Of a DNA stretch of 64,000 nucleotides, positions 18,859 to 28,834 are shown one piece after another. Numbering within the stretch: position 1 is the stretch's first letter; the number at the start of each line of letters is the position of its first letter. A program made the position numbers and the translations under genes. This DNA is from Burkholderia sp. USMB20 (GTDB lineage: Bacteria; Pseudomonadota; Gammaproteobacteria; Burkholderiales; Burkholderiaceae): NCBI RefSeq assembly GCF_000949135.2, contig NZ_JTAN02000021.1:372001-436000 (forward strand), written 5' to 3'. Below the pieces are notes generated by a model that searched no databases, had not been told where the DNA came from, and saw only the letters and a list, made by a program, of their open reading frames with translations.

Positions 18859-20826
18859 ATGGACAGGAAATTCGATTACGCAGGATTGCTGATCGCGGCG
18901 GGCTTCTTCGTGCTGTTCGCCGCGCAGTTGCTGATGCTGCGTCCGGCGTCGACGCTGATCGCGTACAGCGACTTCCACCGGCTCGTCGCCGCGCGGCTCG
19001 TCGACGATCTCGAGATCGGACCGGCGACGATCACGGGCACGCTGACGATGCCGCAGGCCGGCACGCTGCTGCCGGCGTCCGAAGTCGCGGCCGTGAAGTC
19101 GGACGGCACGCCGCCGCGCTTCAGCACCAACCGCGTGACCGACCCGCAGTTGATCGACACGCTGACCGCCGCCGGCATCCGGTTTCACGGCGCGTCCGAC
19201 ACCGGCTGGATCGCATCGCTCGCGTCGTGGCTGGTGCCGCTCGTCGCGTTCGTGTTCATCTGGAACCTGATGCTGCGCAAGCGTGGCGGGCTGCAGGATT
19301 TCACCGGGATGGGCAAGAGCCGCGCACGCGTGTACGTGCAGCAGGAAACCGGCATCACGTTCGACGACATCGCGGGCATCGACGAAGCGAAGGCCGAGCT
19401 GCAGCAGCTCGTCGCGTTCCTGCGCAACCCCGATCGCTACCAGCGGCTCGGCGGCAAGATCCCGAAGGGTGTGCTCGTCGTCGGCGCGCCCGGCACCGGC
19501 AAGACGCTGCTCGCGCGCGCGGTGGCCGGCGAGGCGGCCGTGCCGTTCTTCTCGATCAGCGGCTCGGCGTTCGTCGAGATGTTCGTCGGTGTTGGCGCGG
19601 CGCGCGTGCGCGACCTGTTCGAGCAGGCGCAGCAGAAGGCGCCGTGCATCGTGTTCGTCGACGAGCTCGACGCGCTCGGCAAGGTGCGCGGCGTCGGTCC
19701 GATGTCGGGCAACGACGAGCGCGAGCAGACGCTCAACCAGCTGCTCGTCGAAATGGACGGCTTCCAGGCCGGCTCCGGCGTGATCATCATGGCCGCGACC
19801 AACCGGCCGGAGATTCTCGATCCAGCGCTGCTGCGCCCGGGCCGCTTCGACCGTCACATCGCGATCGACCGGCCCGACGTGAACGGCCGCCGCCAGATTC
19901 TCGGCGTGCACGTGAAGCGCGTGAAGCTCGCGGCCGAGGTCGATCTCGGCGAACTCGCGTCGCGCACGCCGGGCTTCGTCGGCGCCGATCTCGCGAACGT
20001 CGTCAACGAGGCCGCGCTGCATGCGGCGGAACTCGGCAAGCCGGCGATCGGGATGGACGACTTCGACGAGGCGATCGACCGCGCGCTGACGGGCCTCGAG
20101 CGCAAGAGCCGCGTGATGAACGCGCAGGAGAAGCTGACGATCGCCTATCACGAGGCCGGCCATGCGCTCGTCGCGGAAAGCCGCGCGCATTGCGATCCGG
20201 TGAAGAAGGTGTCGATCATTCCGCGCGGCGTGGCCGCGCTCGGCTACACGCAACAGGTGCCGACGGAGGATCGCTACGTCCTGCGCCGCAGCGAGCTGCT
20301 CGATCGGATCGATGCACTGCTCGGCGGGCGCGTCGCGGAAGAACTCGTGTTCGGCGACGTGTCGACGGGCGCGCAGAACGATCTCGAACGCGCGACCGCG
20401 ATGGCGCGCCACATGGTCATGCAGTACGGGATGAGCGAGAAGATCGGGCTCGTCAGCGTCGACGACGGCGAAACGCGCACCGGCATCCCGGGCGCATGGC
20501 ATGCGGGCGAGGGCCGCTGCAGCGAGCACACTGCACGGATGATCGACGACGAGGTGCATACGCTGTTGACCGACGCGCATGCGCGCGTCGCGGCAACGCT
20601 CGGCGAACGCCGCGATGCGCTCGAACGGATCGCGCGACGGCTGCTCGAGCGCGAGGTGCTCGAACGCGACGCGTTGCAGGCGCTGATCGACGGGCGCGAG
20701 GCGCCGGTCGCCGAATCTTCCCTGACCGATCGCGGGCCATGCACGAGCGCCAACGCGCCGGAGCAAGCGTCGGCGATCGAACGCGATTTCGTCGCATACG
20801 GGCCGCCGCGCGAACCCGAACGCTGA
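18859..20826 (+). CDS. ftsH: ATP-dependent zinc metalloprotease FtsH, paralog
   Basis: A 655-residue membrane AAA+ protease. Start [10 protein letters not shown] at 18859: two membrane segments (about 10-28 and 122-138) flank a periplasmic domain. The AAA domain has Walker A GAPGTGKT (209-216), Walker B IVFVDE (264-269) and the second region of homology near 313-330. The zinc site HEAGH is at 431-435, with the downstream aspartate in QNDLERAT. The C-terminus is divergent and ends [15 protein letters not shown]. Low similarity outside the core and lack of rrmJ/folP neighbours suggest this is an accessory copy, not the housekeeping ftsH. Upstream ribosome-binding signal is weak. Confidence 0.9.
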   Translation: MDRKFDYAGLLIAAGFFVLFAAQLLMLRPASTLIAYSDFHRLVAARLVDDLEIGPATITGTLTMPQAGTLLPASEVAAVKSDGTPPRFSTNRVTDPQLIDTLTAAGIRFHGASDTGWIASLASWLVPLVAFVFIWNLMLRKRGGLQDFTGMGKSRARVYVQQETGITFDDIAGIDEAKAELQQLVAFLRNPDRYQRLGGKIPKGVLVVGAPGTGKTLLARAVAGEAAVPFFSISGSAFVEMFVGVGAARVRDLFEQAQQKAPCIVFVDELDALGKVRGVGPMSGNDEREQTLNQLLVEMDGFQAGSGVIIMAATNRPEILDPALLRPGRFDRHIAIDRPDVNGRRQILGVHVKRVKLAAEVDLGELASRTPGFVGADLANVVNEAALHAAELGKPAIGMDDFDEAIDRALTGLERKSRVMNAQEKLTIAYHEAGHALVAESRAHCDPVKKVSIIPRGVAALGYTQQVPTEDRYVLRRSELLDRIDALLGGRVAEELVFGDVSTGAQNDLERATAMARHMVMQYGMSEKIGLVSVDDGETRTGIPGAWHAGEGRCSEHTARMIDDEVHTLLTDAHARVAATLGERRDALERIARRLLEREVLERDALQALIDGREAPVAESSLTDRGPCTSANAPEQASAIERDFVAYGPPREPER

Positions 20827-20894
20827 AGCGCGGACCGCTCACGCAGACGGCGGGCGGCCATGATCGCGCCGCGCCTTCGCTGCAATTCGCACTT

Positions 20895-20935
20895 GCCGGC
20901 ACGGCGTCGCGCCGGCGTTCTCTTTCCCTTTTTCG
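20895..20935 (+). terminator. Possible terminator after ftsH paralog
   Basis: A GCCGGC stem (20895-20900 with 20911-20916) followed by a T-rich run (TTCTCTTTCCCTTTTT), 69 nt past the stop. The stem is short. Confidence 0.45.
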
Positions 20936-20950
20936 AGTCACGGAGTCGCC

Positions 20951-21418
20951 ATGAGCGAGGCACACGTATCGGTGGATGTCGCGCAGCATGCGCGTTTCAG
21001 TTTCGAAGTCACGTTTGCCGGCACCGAGCTTTCGCCGGTGCTCACCGACGAGCCGCCGCCGCTCGGTGCCGGCCGCGGCCCGAACCCGGTCCGGCTGCTG
21101 GCCGCGGCGGTCGCGAGCTGCCTCGCGGCGAGCCTGCTGTTCGCGCTCGAGAAACAGCGCGTCGATCCGCAGCCGGTCACCGCGCATATCGACGTCGACA
21201 TGGTGCAGAACGATGCGGGCAGGGTGCGCGTCGGCGCGATGGCCGTGACGCTGTCGGTCGGCAAGGCATGGGCCGATCTCGCGGCGGCGACGCGCATGCT
21301 CGACCGGTTCGATGCGTATTGCGTGGTGACCGAGAGCATGCGCGAAGGCATTCCGATCGCGGTGGCGGTGCAGGACGTGAACGGTGCGGTGCTCGACCGC
21401 GAGACGACCGGCGTGTAA
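20951..21418 (+). CDS. OsmC-family protein
   Basis: A 155-residue OsmC/Ohr-fold protein. The two cysteines expected in the family are present in AVASCLAASLLFALEK (near residue 55) and FDAYCVVTES (near residue 120), consistent with a thiol-based hydroperoxide reductase, though OsmC-like proteins of other function exist. It is preceded by CGGAG. It lies 124 nt after the ftsH paralog, possibly on its own transcript given the intervening hairpin. Convergent with otsA (22 nt between stops). Confidence 0.85.
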   Translation: MSEAHVSVDVAQHARFSFEVTFAGTELSPVLTDEPPPLGAGRGPNPVRLLAAAVASCLAASLLFALEKQRVDPQPVTAHIDVDMVQNDAGRVRVGAMAVTLSVGKAWADLAAATRMLDRFDAYCVVTESMREGIPIAVAVQDVNGAVLDRETTGV

Positions 21419-21440
21419 GCGAGCGGCAGGACCCGGCGCG

Positions 21441-22847
21441 TCAGGACACGGTCGCGGCGGCGACTTCCGCCGCCTCGGCGAGCGCCTCGAGAAAGCGCGT
21501 ACGCCACCAGTGCACGTCGGTCTTGCGCACGATCGCCATCAGCGCGTCGTGACGCTGGCGGCGTTCGTCGAGCGGCATCGTGAGCGCGCGCTGGATCGCC
21601 TGCGCGGTGCCCTGCGTGTCGTACGGATTGACGAGCAGCGCAGGCTTCAGCTGCTCGGCCGCGCCCGCGAAACGCGACAGCACGAGCACGCCCGGGTCGG
21701 CCTCGTCCTGCGCGGCGAGAAACTCCTTCGCGACCAGGTTCATCCCGTCGCGCAGCGGCGTGACGAGCGCGACACGGCTCGCGCGGTAGAGGCCCGGCAA
21801 GCGCTTGCGCGCGACCGTGCGGTGGATGTAGCGCATCGGCATCCACTCGAGTTCGCCGTAATCGCCGTTGATCGCGCCGCACAGGCTGTCCATCTCGCGC
21901 CGCAGGTCGTCGTACGCGCCGAGATCCTCGCGGCTCGGCGCGGCGATCTGGATCAGCGTCGCGCGGTCGCGGTTCTCCGGATACTGTTCGAGCAGCTGAC
22001 GGAACGCGTGCACGCGCTGCGGCAGCCCCTTCGTATAGTCGAGCCGGTCGACGCCGACTAGCAGCTGGCGGCGCGAATACTCGTCGCGCATCCGCTCGAA
22101 CATGTCGATGCCGTCGCGATTCTCCGCGAGCGCCGTGAACTCGTCGACGTTGATGCCGATCGGGAATGCACCGGCCGACAACGTGCGGCCGAACGCGCGC
22201 AGGCGGCCGTCCGGCAGCCGCGCGGCGCCGGCTTCCGCCTCGACGTAGTGCTCGAAGTGAAGCAGGTCCGATTCGGTCTGGAAGCCGACGAGATCGTAGG
22301 CGAACAGCGAGCGCATCAGCCACTCGTGCTCCGGGATCGCGGCCATGATCGGCGGCGGCGGCATCGGAATGTGCAGGAAGAAACCGATCGGGTTCGTGCA
22401 GCCCGTCGCGCGCAGCTCGGCGGCGAGCGGAATCAGCTGGTAGTCGTGGACCCAGACGATATCGTCGGGGCGCAGCAGCGTGCTCAGCTTGCGCGCGAAC
22501 AGCTGGTTCACGCGCCGGTATCCGTCCGCGAAGCGGCGGTCGAACTGTGCGAGATCGAGGCGGTAGTGGAACACCGGCCACAGCACGTTGTTCGAGTAGC
22601 CGAGGTAGTACGCGTCGTAATCCTGCGGATCGAGATCGATCGTCGCGAGCTGGATGCCGCCGACGTTCTGGATCTGCACGTCTTCGCCGTGCGCGGGATG
22701 GTCGCCGTCGCCGCGCAGCCTGCCGCTCCACCCGAACCAGACGCCGCCCGATTCCTGCAGGCTGTCTTTCACGGCCACGGCAAGCCCGCCTGCCGCGGCC
22801 TTACGGGGATCTGCAATACGATTGGATACGACGACGAGTCGGCTCAC
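21441..22847 (-). CDS. otsA: Alpha,alpha-trehalose-phosphate synthase (OtsA)
   Basis: A 468-residue GT20 glycosyltransferase that joins UDP-glucose and glucose-6-phosphate to trehalose-6-phosphate. Family marks: N-terminal RLVVVSNRIA, WFGWSG, VWVHDYQLIPLA, GVDRLDYTKGLPQR and TPLRDGMNLVAKEF. The chosen start is GTG at 22847 (reading MSRLVVVSNRIA), because AGGAGA sits 5-6 nt upstream and OtsA proteins usually begin at this motif. An ATG 63 nt further upstream would add 21 unlikely residues. Trehalose is an osmo- and desiccation protectant. No otsB phosphatase is seen nearby. Confidence 0.95.
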   Translation of the reverse strand: MSRLVVVSNRIADPRKAAAGGLAVAVKDSLQESGGVWFGWSGRLRGDGDHPAHGEDVQIQNVGGIQLATIDLDPQDYDAYYLGYSNNVLWPVFHYRLDLAQFDRRFADGYRRVNQLFARKLSTLLRPDDIVWVHDYQLIPLAAELRATGCTNPIGFFLHIPMPPPPIMAAIPEHEWLMRSLFAYDLVGFQTESDLLHFEHYVEAEAGAARLPDGRLRAFGRTLSAGAFPIGINVDEFTALAENRDGIDMFERMRDEYSRRQLLVGVDRLDYTKGLPQRVHAFRQLLEQYPENRDRATLIQIAAPSREDLGAYDDLRREMDSLCGAINGDYGELEWMPMRYIHRTVARKRLPGLYRASRVALVTPLRDGMNLVAKEFLAAQDEADPGVLVLSRFAGAAEQLKPALLVNPYDTQGTAQAIQRALTMPLDERRQRHDALMAIVRKTDVHWWRTRFLEALAEAAEVAAATVS

Positions 22848-23318
22848 CAGCTCTCCTGCGAATGGTTGGGGAAGGTTCGTGCGGCCAGGGCGTGAGGCGG
22901 ACGCCGCCATCGACGCGTGGCGCGATGGGGCCGCGATACGAACGGACGGGAATCAGGGCGCGCGATTCGCCGTTCGAACGTGGAGTGCTTTTTTTAGGAT
23001 ACTCGTCATTCGGCTGATTTAAAAGTGCATGACCGGGATCAATGATCCTGCCTGTCGGTGCGATGCAGTGCGATGCGCGGCGTTCCGCGCGTTCGACCGG
23101 CAGGACCGGAAATTGCACGGCCCCGCAGCGGCCGTGTGCGCAGCGGAAGGTGGAGGGCCGGAGAAGGGAGAGCGAAGGCGAGGCCGATTCGATCGTGTTC
23201 GGTCACGCCGGCGCGGTCGTTCGCGACGGTTTCGATCGACGCAGGCTGGCTGCGCCGATCGATCATGGCGGGCGTTGGCGACGCGCGGGACGCGTGGCGC
23301 GAACGCACCGGCCCGCGA
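22848..23318. other. Intergenic region between otsA and TonB receptor gene
   Basis: 471 bp, presumably with the otsA promoter. A small palindrome GGATCA-A-TGATCC sits at 23036-23048 and a run of seven T at about 22989. No gene was recognised. Confidence 0.45.
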
Positions 23319-25397
23319 TCAGAACGTCGTGCGCAGGCCGGCCATCACGCTGCGGCCGCCTTCCGGCGCGAAGCCGCGCACGACCGAGGTCGCATAGCGG
23401 ATCTCCTGGTTCGTCAGGTTGTCGCCGCGCAGGTACGCGAGCCAGTGCGTCGCGCCGACACGGAACTTGTACGTCAGCATCACGCCGAGCGACGTGTAGC
23501 CGTCCGTCGGAAAGTCGTTGTCGGGCACACGATGCTGGGACCACGCGTGCGTGACCTGCGCGCGTGCGCCGAACGGGCCGTAGCCGTAGTCGGCCGCGAG
23601 CGTCACGCGCAGCGGCGCGATGCGCGGCAGCGGCTGGCCGATGTCGACGTTGCGCGCATGCGTGTAGTCGGCGGTCAGTTCCAGGTCGACCGTATGGCCG
23701 CGCCGCGAGAACGCGCGCCATTTGCCGTCGAGTTCGACGCCATAGAACTCGGCGCGCACGCCGCGATAGATTGCTTCGTTGAGCGTATCACCGGCGCCGG
23801 GCGCGACCGGCTCGCCGTCGCCGTTCACGACGCGGCCCGTGTTGTACTCGGTCAGGTAGTTCGAGAAGCGGTTGTAGAACACGCCGACGCTGCCGCGGTT
23901 CGGGCCGCTCGCGTAGCGCAGCGACAGGTCGGTCGACACGGCCTTTTCCTTCGACGCGTTCGGGTTGCCGATCAGGAACTGGCCGGTCGCATCGTGCGGG
24001 CCGTTCGAGTACAGCTCGTAGAAGGTCGGCGCGCGCTCCGTGTAGGCGACGTTCGCCGCGACCGACCACACGGGCGTCAGCGAGAACAGCGCGCCGGCCG
24101 AGACGCTGCCGGCATTGAAGTCGCGCGGCTGCGCGAGCGCGAATTTCTCTACGCCGGCCGGATCGGGATCGACCTTCACGTGCTCGAAGCGCCCGCCGAC
24201 GCTCAGCTTCAGCGCCGGGACGACCTGCCATTCCTCGAGACCGAACAGCGCGACGCTGTTCGTGCGCGTCGACGGCACGAGCGTTTCGTCGCCGAGCGCC
24301 GAGAACGTGTTCTGGCCGAACTGCACGCCGATCGCGCCTTCGAACGGGCCGATCCTGCGATGCCGCGCCTCGATGCGCGCCTCGTAGCCGCGGTTGCGGA
24401 AGGTGGTGGCGGTTTCGCCGTTGTCGACTTCCTTGTGGCGATAGTCGGTGTACGCGAAGTCGAACTTCAGCTTCGTGAACGGGCCGCTCAGGTTGCGTAT
24501 CTCGGACGCGAACGCGAGCCGTTCCTGGCGCATCCGCAGGCGCACGTCGTCCTCGGCGACGGAGCCGTAGTTCGACTCGTAGCCGCTGTACGACAGGCCC
24601 GCGAAACCGTCGGCCCACGTGTACGACGCGCCGAGCGCGCCGCCATGCACGCGGCCGTCGCTGTTCGGCACGTTGCCGTACGGTTGCGGCGTATCGGGAT
24701 CGTCGATCGCGCGTTGCTGGCTGCTGCGTGCGTAGCCGGGAATCCGCAGCTTGCTTGTTTCACGGTCGAACGCGTCGACATGGAACGCGAAGCGGCCGTT
24801 GCCGCCTTCGACCTGCGCCGCGCCCGCGCGCACCGAGTTCGCGCCGCCGTAGCGCGCGTCGAGCGCGCCCGTCACGCCTTCGATCGCTTCGCGCGGAATC
24901 CGGTTGTCGATCGTGTTGACGACGCCGCCGACCGCGTTGCCGCCGTACAGCAGCGCGGCCGGACCGCGCACGATCTCGACGCGCTCGATCGACAGCGGAT
25001 CCTGCGGCACCGCGTGGTCGTACGACAGCGACGACGCGTCGTAGGCGGCGACGCCGTTCTGCAGCAGCCGGATCCGGTCGCCGTCCATCCCGCGAATGAT
25101 CGGGCGGCCGACCATCGGCCCGTAGGTGGTGGTCGACACGCCGGGCAGGCCGTTGAGCGTTTCGCCGAGCGAATCGGCCTGGCGGCGCGTCAGCGCATCG
25201 CCGGACAGTTGCGCGGTCGGCGCGATCAGCTCGGTGTCGCCGAGCGGGTTCGCGGTCACGAAGATCGGCGCGAGCGGTGTGGTCTGTGGCGGCGAAGACG
25301 GGGCGGGCGTCTCGGCCTGCGCGTGCGCGACGGCGGCGAACAGCATCAGCGAAACGGGCGAGAGCGGGCGAAGCGGTAGACGAGGGAGGTCGCGCAT
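23319..25397 (-). CDS. TonB-dependent outer-membrane receptor, ZnuD-like
   Basis: A 692-residue TonB-dependent receptor: signal peptide MRDLPRLPLRPLSPVSLMLF...AHAQA, plug domain (LNGLPGVSTTTYGPMVGRPIIRG, VEIVRGPAALLYGGNAVGGVVN) and a 22-strand barrel ending with aromatic F (AGLRTTF). The plug form with GMDGDRIRLLQNGV matches ZnuD-type zinc/heme receptors. A 23-bp Zur-like palindrome upstream strengthens the zinc reading. The start at 25397 is chosen because it begins a clean signal peptide; an ATG at 25472 would extend it by 25 residues. Role: energy-dependent uptake of zinc (inferred) across the outer membrane. Confidence 0.85.
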   Translation of the reverse strand: MRDLPRLPLRPLSPVSLMLFAAVAHAQAETPAPSSPPQTTPLAPIFVTANPLGDTELIAPTAQLSGDALTRRQADSLGETLNGLPGVSTTTYGPMVGRPIIRGMDGDRIRLLQNGVAAYDASSLSYDHAVPQDPLSIERVEIVRGPAALLYGGNAVGGVVNTIDNRIPREAIEGVTGALDARYGGANSVRAGAAQVEGGNGRFAFHVDAFDRETSKLRIPGYARSSQQRAIDDPDTPQPYGNVPNSDGRVHGGALGASYTWADGFAGLSYSGYESNYGSVAEDDVRLRMRQERLAFASEIRNLSGPFTKLKFDFAYTDYRHKEVDNGETATTFRNRGYEARIEARHRRIGPFEGAIGVQFGQNTFSALGDETLVPSTRTNSVALFGLEEWQVVPALKLSVGGRFEHVKVDPDPAGVEKFALAQPRDFNAGSVSAGALFSLTPVWSVAANVAYTERAPTFYELYSNGPHDATGQFLIGNPNASKEKAVSTDLSLRYASGPNRGSVGVFYNRFSNYLTEYNTGRVVNGDGEPVAPGAGDTLNEAIYRGVRAEFYGVELDGKWRAFSRRGHTVDLELTADYTHARNVDIGQPLPRIAPLRVTLAADYGYGPFGARAQVTHAWSQHRVPDNDFPTDGYTSLGVMLTYKFRVGATHWLAYLRGDNLTNQEIRYATSVVRGFAPEGGRSVMAGLRTTF

Positions 25398-25452
25398 GGT
25401 CGGTGAATCGGTTGGTATCGGATCGGAAAGCGAGCCATGCGGGTCAAGACTG

Positions 25453-25475
25453 GATACGATATATTGTTGCATTTT
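25453..25475. promoter_or_regulatory. Degenerate second Zur-like element
   Basis: GATACGATAT-ATT-GTTGCATTTT aligns with the perfect palindrome at 25556 in 8/10 and 6/10 arm positions. It ends about 56 bp before the receptor start, where a repressor would block RNA polymerase. Confidence 0.35.
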
Positions 25476-25555
25476 CGGCGCGCAGTGACCCGGTTGGATT
25501 GGACTCGGCGTAGCCCGGCCACCCGGATGAGCGAGTTTCAGGTGGACGAGGTCGC

Positions 25556-25578
25556 GAAATGATATGTTATATCATTTC
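25556..25578. promoter_or_regulatory. Zur-like palindrome (23 bp)
   Basis: Arms GAAATGATAT and ATATCATTTC are perfect reverse complements around a 3-nt centre. Length and ends match the known E. coli Zur box (GAAATGTTATA plus symmetric half). It lies 159 bp from the receptor start and 234 bp from the zinc alcohol dehydrogenase start. Confidence 0.7.
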
Positions 25579-25811
25579 AAATTCCAAGCGAAACGGCGGC
25601 ATGCCGCAGGGTTTCCGACAAGCTGCGGAAACGGCGGCGAAAGCAGAGCCGGGCCGTCAAACCCGCGCCGCCGGCACCGGTGGCCCACGCAATAGGTCTC
25701 GCGATGAATCCGTCACCGTCGCGTGCGTTTCCCGCTCCGTTGATACGCATCAAGTCGTTCCGGTTTCGAGCCCGGATACTGGCCCGGTCATCGACCAGAC
25801 AGGAGCGACGC

Positions 25812-26840
25812 ATGACTCAAACCATGAAGGCGGCCGTGGTCCACGCGTTCGGCGAACCGTTGCGCATCGAGGAGGTGCCGGTCCCGACGCCGGGCCCGGG
25901 CCAGATCCTCGTCAACATCAAGGCGTCGGGCGTCTGCCATACCGACCTGCACGCAGCCGACGGCGACTGGCCCGTGAAGCCGACGCTGCCGTTCATTCCC
26001 GGCCACGAAGGCGTGGGCGTCGTCGCGGCGGTCGGGGCGGGCGTCACGCACGTGCGCGAGGGCGACCGCGTCGGCGTGCCCTGGCTCTATACGGCATGCG
26101 GTCACTGCGAGTACTGCCACACCGGCTGGGAAACCCTTTGCCACGGGCAGCAGAACACCGGCTATTCGGTCAACGGCAGCTATGCGGAATACGTGCTGGC
26201 CGATCCCGACTACGTCGGCCATCTGCCGGCGCAGGTCGCGTTCGACGAGATCGCGCCGATCCTGTGCGCGGGCGTGACCGTCTACAAGGGCATCCGCGTC
26301 ACCGACACGCGCCCGGGCCAGTGGCTCGCGATTTCGGGCATCGGCGGGCTCGGCCACGTGGCCGTGCAGTACGCGCGCGCGATGGGCCTGCACGTCGCGG
26401 CGATCGACGTGTCTCCCGCCAAACTCGCACTCGCGCGCGAACTGGGCGCCGAGCTGACGATCGACGCGACGGCCGACGATCCGGCGAAGGTGATCCAGAA
26501 GGAGATCGGCGGCGCGCATGGCGTGCTGGTGACGGCCGTGTCGCGCAGCGCGTTCGCGCAGGCGCTCGGGATGGTGCGGCGCGGCGGCACGGTGGCGCTC
26601 AACGGCTTGCCGCCCGGCGATTTCCCGCTGCCGATCTTCTCGACGGTGCTGAACGGCATCACGGTGCGCGGCTCGATCGTCGGCACGCGGCGCGACCTGC
26701 AGGAATCGCTCGATTTCGCGGCGGACGGGCTGGTGCGCGCGCATATCCATCGCGACCGGCTCGGCAACATCAACGACATATTCGCGCGGCTGCGCGAAGG
26801 GAAAGTCGATGGTCGCATCGTGCTGACCGACATGCATTGA
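25812..26840 (+). CDS. adhP: Zinc-dependent alcohol dehydrogenase (AdhP-like)
   Basis: A 342-residue medium-chain zinc alcohol dehydrogenase starting [17 protein letters not shown], with CAGGAG ahead of the ATG. Catalytic zinc ligands are C42 (GVCHTDLH) and H65 (PGHEGVG); the structural zinc lobe has C96, C99, C102 and C110. The NAD motif is [13 protein letters not shown]. It closely follows the ethanol-active AdhP pattern. As a zinc enzyme divergent from a ZnuD-like receptor and near a Zur-like box, it may be co-regulated by zinc (inference). Confidence 0.93.
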   Translation: MTQTMKAAVVHAFGEPLRIEEVPVPTPGPGQILVNIKASGVCHTDLHAADGDWPVKPTLPFIPGHEGVGVVAAVGAGVTHVREGDRVGVPWLYTACGHCEYCHTGWETLCHGQQNTGYSVNGSYAEYVLADPDYVGHLPAQVAFDEIAPILCAGVTVYKGIRVTDTRPGQWLAISGIGGLGHVAVQYARAMGLHVAAIDVSPAKLALARELGAELTIDATADDPAKVIQKEIGGAHGVLVTAVSRSAFAQALGMVRRGGTVALNGLPPGDFPLPIFSTVLNGITVRGSIVGTRRDLQESLDFAADGLVRAHIHRDRLGNINDIFARLREGKVDGRIVLTDMH

Positions 26841-26852
26841 CGCGCATTCGGG

Positions 26853-26889
26853 AGCGCTGCCGCGACGCAATGGACATTGCGGCAGCGCT
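26853..26889. terminator. Bidirectional hairpin between convergent adhP and sialidase-like gene
   Basis: An 11-bp perfect stem (AGCGCTGCCGC, 26853-26863, with 26879-26889) and a 15-nt loop in a 64-bp gap between stops. There is no strong T-tract. Confidence 0.6.
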
Positions 26890-26904
26890 ATGCTCACCCG
26901 CGCA

Positions 26905-28362
26905 TCACGGCGCGAAGAACACGTCGGTGCGGTTCGTCAGGTTGCCTGCGTTGGTCTGGACGAAGAACGGATGGAACGACGACGACGGCAGCACGTCGAG
27001 CCCCTGGTAATCGCCGATGAAGAAGCCTTCCGCATTCGGCGCGAGCTTCATGTCGAACGGGCCGCCGACGCGCCGCTCGTCCGCGAACGTGGTGCCGCCG
27101 TCATGCGAGATCTTGCGCCAGAACCCGGTCGGCAGCGTCGTCGTATTGCCGGCCAGCAGGTCGCGGAAATCATAGTGGGTGACCATCACCGCGCCGGCAT
27201 TGTCGACGCGCACCGAGGGATTGAACGCGGGACGCCCGGTCGGCGTGTTCACTTGCAGCGGCGCGCTCCAGCTCGCGCCGCCGTCCTTCGACGTCGACAG
27301 CGCGATCTCGTCGTAGTTGCCGCCGTTGAAGCGGCTGTCCTGCCACACGACGTAGAGCTGCCCCGACGCCGGATCGATCGCGGGTTCCGGAATGATGTCG
27401 CCGGTGCGTACCGGTTCGCCGGTGTTCGGATCGGTCACGCCGACCGTCTGCAGCCCCGCGATCACCTGCGGTTTCGTCCAGGTCGCGCCGTCGTCGGTCG
27501 ATTTGACGAACGCGACCTTGCCGGCCGCCTTGTTGAACGGCGGCTGGATCAGGTCGAAGAAGTCGTAGAGCGTGCCGGTCTTCGGATCGACGACGATCTG
27601 GTTGCCGATCGTCTGCTGGCGCGACGGCACGTTGACGATCACCTTCGCACGGCTCCACGTCTTGCCGCCGTCGACCGTCTTCGAAAAGAACGTCGGCCCG
27701 CGGTATGCCTGCGTGTGCAGGTTCGCGTACGGGTTGCCGTTCGGCAGTTCGAGGCGGTCCCACACCGCGTAGGCCGTGCCGGCCTTCACCGGGTTCGCCG
27801 TCACCGATTCCTTGTCATTGAAGAATTGCGTCGTCGGTACGTCGTTCGCGATCAGCACGGCCGGGCTGCTCCATGTCTGTCCGCCGTCGGTCGACACCGA
27901 GGCCGCGACCGCGTTGCTGTTGTTCGACTGGTTGAACGAGATCGATACCGAATACGCGGTGCCGTCCGGCCCGAACGACACCCACGGATCGGACGCGCGC
28001 TCGTACTTGAGCCCGCCCGGCGCGCAGGCGCTGAACGGCTGCGGCGTGCGCGCCCAGGTCGCGCCGCCGTCGAACGTATAGCCCGCGACGAGCCCGTGGG
28101 CGCCGCCGTTCGACCAGCGGTCCTGCTGCCACACGCCGATCATGTTGGTCGGGTTCGCCGGGTTGACCGACAGCCACGGTTCGACCTCGGCGTTCACGTA
28201 GTTCGTGCCGGGGCCGCCGATGGTGCAGGCGGCGAACGGGCTCGGGCCGGACACGACCACGGGATCGGCATGCGCGGCCGCGGCGGCCATCGCCACGGCC
28301 ATCGCGGCGGACAGGCGGGTGAGGCTGGGGACAAGCGAGTGGGACACGATCGTGCGTCGCAT
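26905..28362 (-). CDS. Secreted sialidase-like Asp-box (BNR) protein
   Basis: A 485-residue exported protein: signal peptide ending near AAAAHA (residue about 32), then a beta-propeller with at least six Asp-box repeats of the form S/T-x-D-G-G-x-T/S-W (TFDGGATW, STDGGQTW, TVDGGKTW, STDDGATW, SKDGGASW, SHDGGTTF). Asp boxes occur in sialidases and other propellers, so catalysis on sialic acid is not assured; the sialidase arginine triad could not be identified by eye. GAGGAG sits before the ATG. Possible role: glycan binding or hydrolysis outside the cell. Confidence 0.8.
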   Translation of the reverse strand: MRRTIVSHSLVPSLTRLSAAMAVAMAAAAAHADPVVVSGPSPFAACTIGGPGTNYVNAEVEPWLSVNPANPTNMIGVWQQDRWSNGGAHGLVAGYTFDGGATWARTPQPFSACAPGGLKYERASDPWVSFGPDGTAYSVSISFNQSNNSNAVAASVSTDGGQTWSSPAVLIANDVPTTQFFNDKESVTANPVKAGTAYAVWDRLELPNGNPYANLHTQAYRGPTFFSKTVDGGKTWSRAKVIVNVPSRQQTIGNQIVVDPKTGTLYDFFDLIQPPFNKAAGKVAFVKSTDDGATWTKPQVIAGLQTVGVTDPNTGEPVRTGDIIPEPAIDPASGQLYVVWQDSRFNGGNYDEIALSTSKDGGASWSAPLQVNTPTGRPAFNPSVRVDNAGAVMVTHYDFRDLLAGNTTTLPTGFWRKISHDGGTTFADERRVGGPFDMKLAPNAEGFFIGDYQGLDVLPSSSFHPFFVQTNAGNLTNRTDVFFAP

Positions 28363-28834
28363 GGACTGCTCCTCGTTGACGTGCGGCGGCGATGGCGCGG
28401 CACGGCGGCACGACGCGCACCGGTACGCGCGGCAATGAATGCCGTGCCATGCGTCGGATCGTGTCGTTCAGGAAGCCGCCGCGCTCATCGCAATCCGCGT
28501 GTGCTGGATGCCGCCAGCACGTCGGTCAAGACACCTCTTCGTTTTCATTGCTTGTCGGGTGCGTCCAGGGTTGCGGACGCAACGGGAAGGCCAGGCCGTG
28601 CAGACGACGAATGCGTCGAAGTGGATTGCAATGTAGGCGATCGATATGCGGCGCGGCAGGCAATTTTTTGTAACAGTACGTAGCCGGAAAGCGTTGCCGA
28701 AGCAATGCCGCCGGAACGCAAAATTTGCCGCCTGAAAGTTCGGAAACCGAATTGAAAGCGCGAATCGAAAGCACGAATCGAAATCGCTATCGATTACGCT
28801 GGTTCGTGCCGATGCGGCGCGCCGCCGGCACGGT
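28363..28834. other. Intergenic region between sialidase-like gene and marR-type gene
   Basis: 472 bp of noticeably lower GC (especially 28480-28800) with the sialidase-like promoter. CGTGCCG at 28805-28811 pairs with 28826-28832 and could end the MarR transcript weakly. No gene was recognised. Confidence 0.4.

Larger units (their letters stand above)
25398..25811. promoter_or_regulatory. Divergent control region of TonB receptor and adh genes
   Basis: 414 bp containing two palindromic Zur-like elements in AT-rich DNA (25453-25475 and 25556-25578) and no gene. Confidence 0.6.

Noticed and set aside
26905-28362. Definite sialidase
   Set aside because: Asp boxes alone occur in many propeller proteins, and catalytic residues were not identified, so only sialidase-like is stated.
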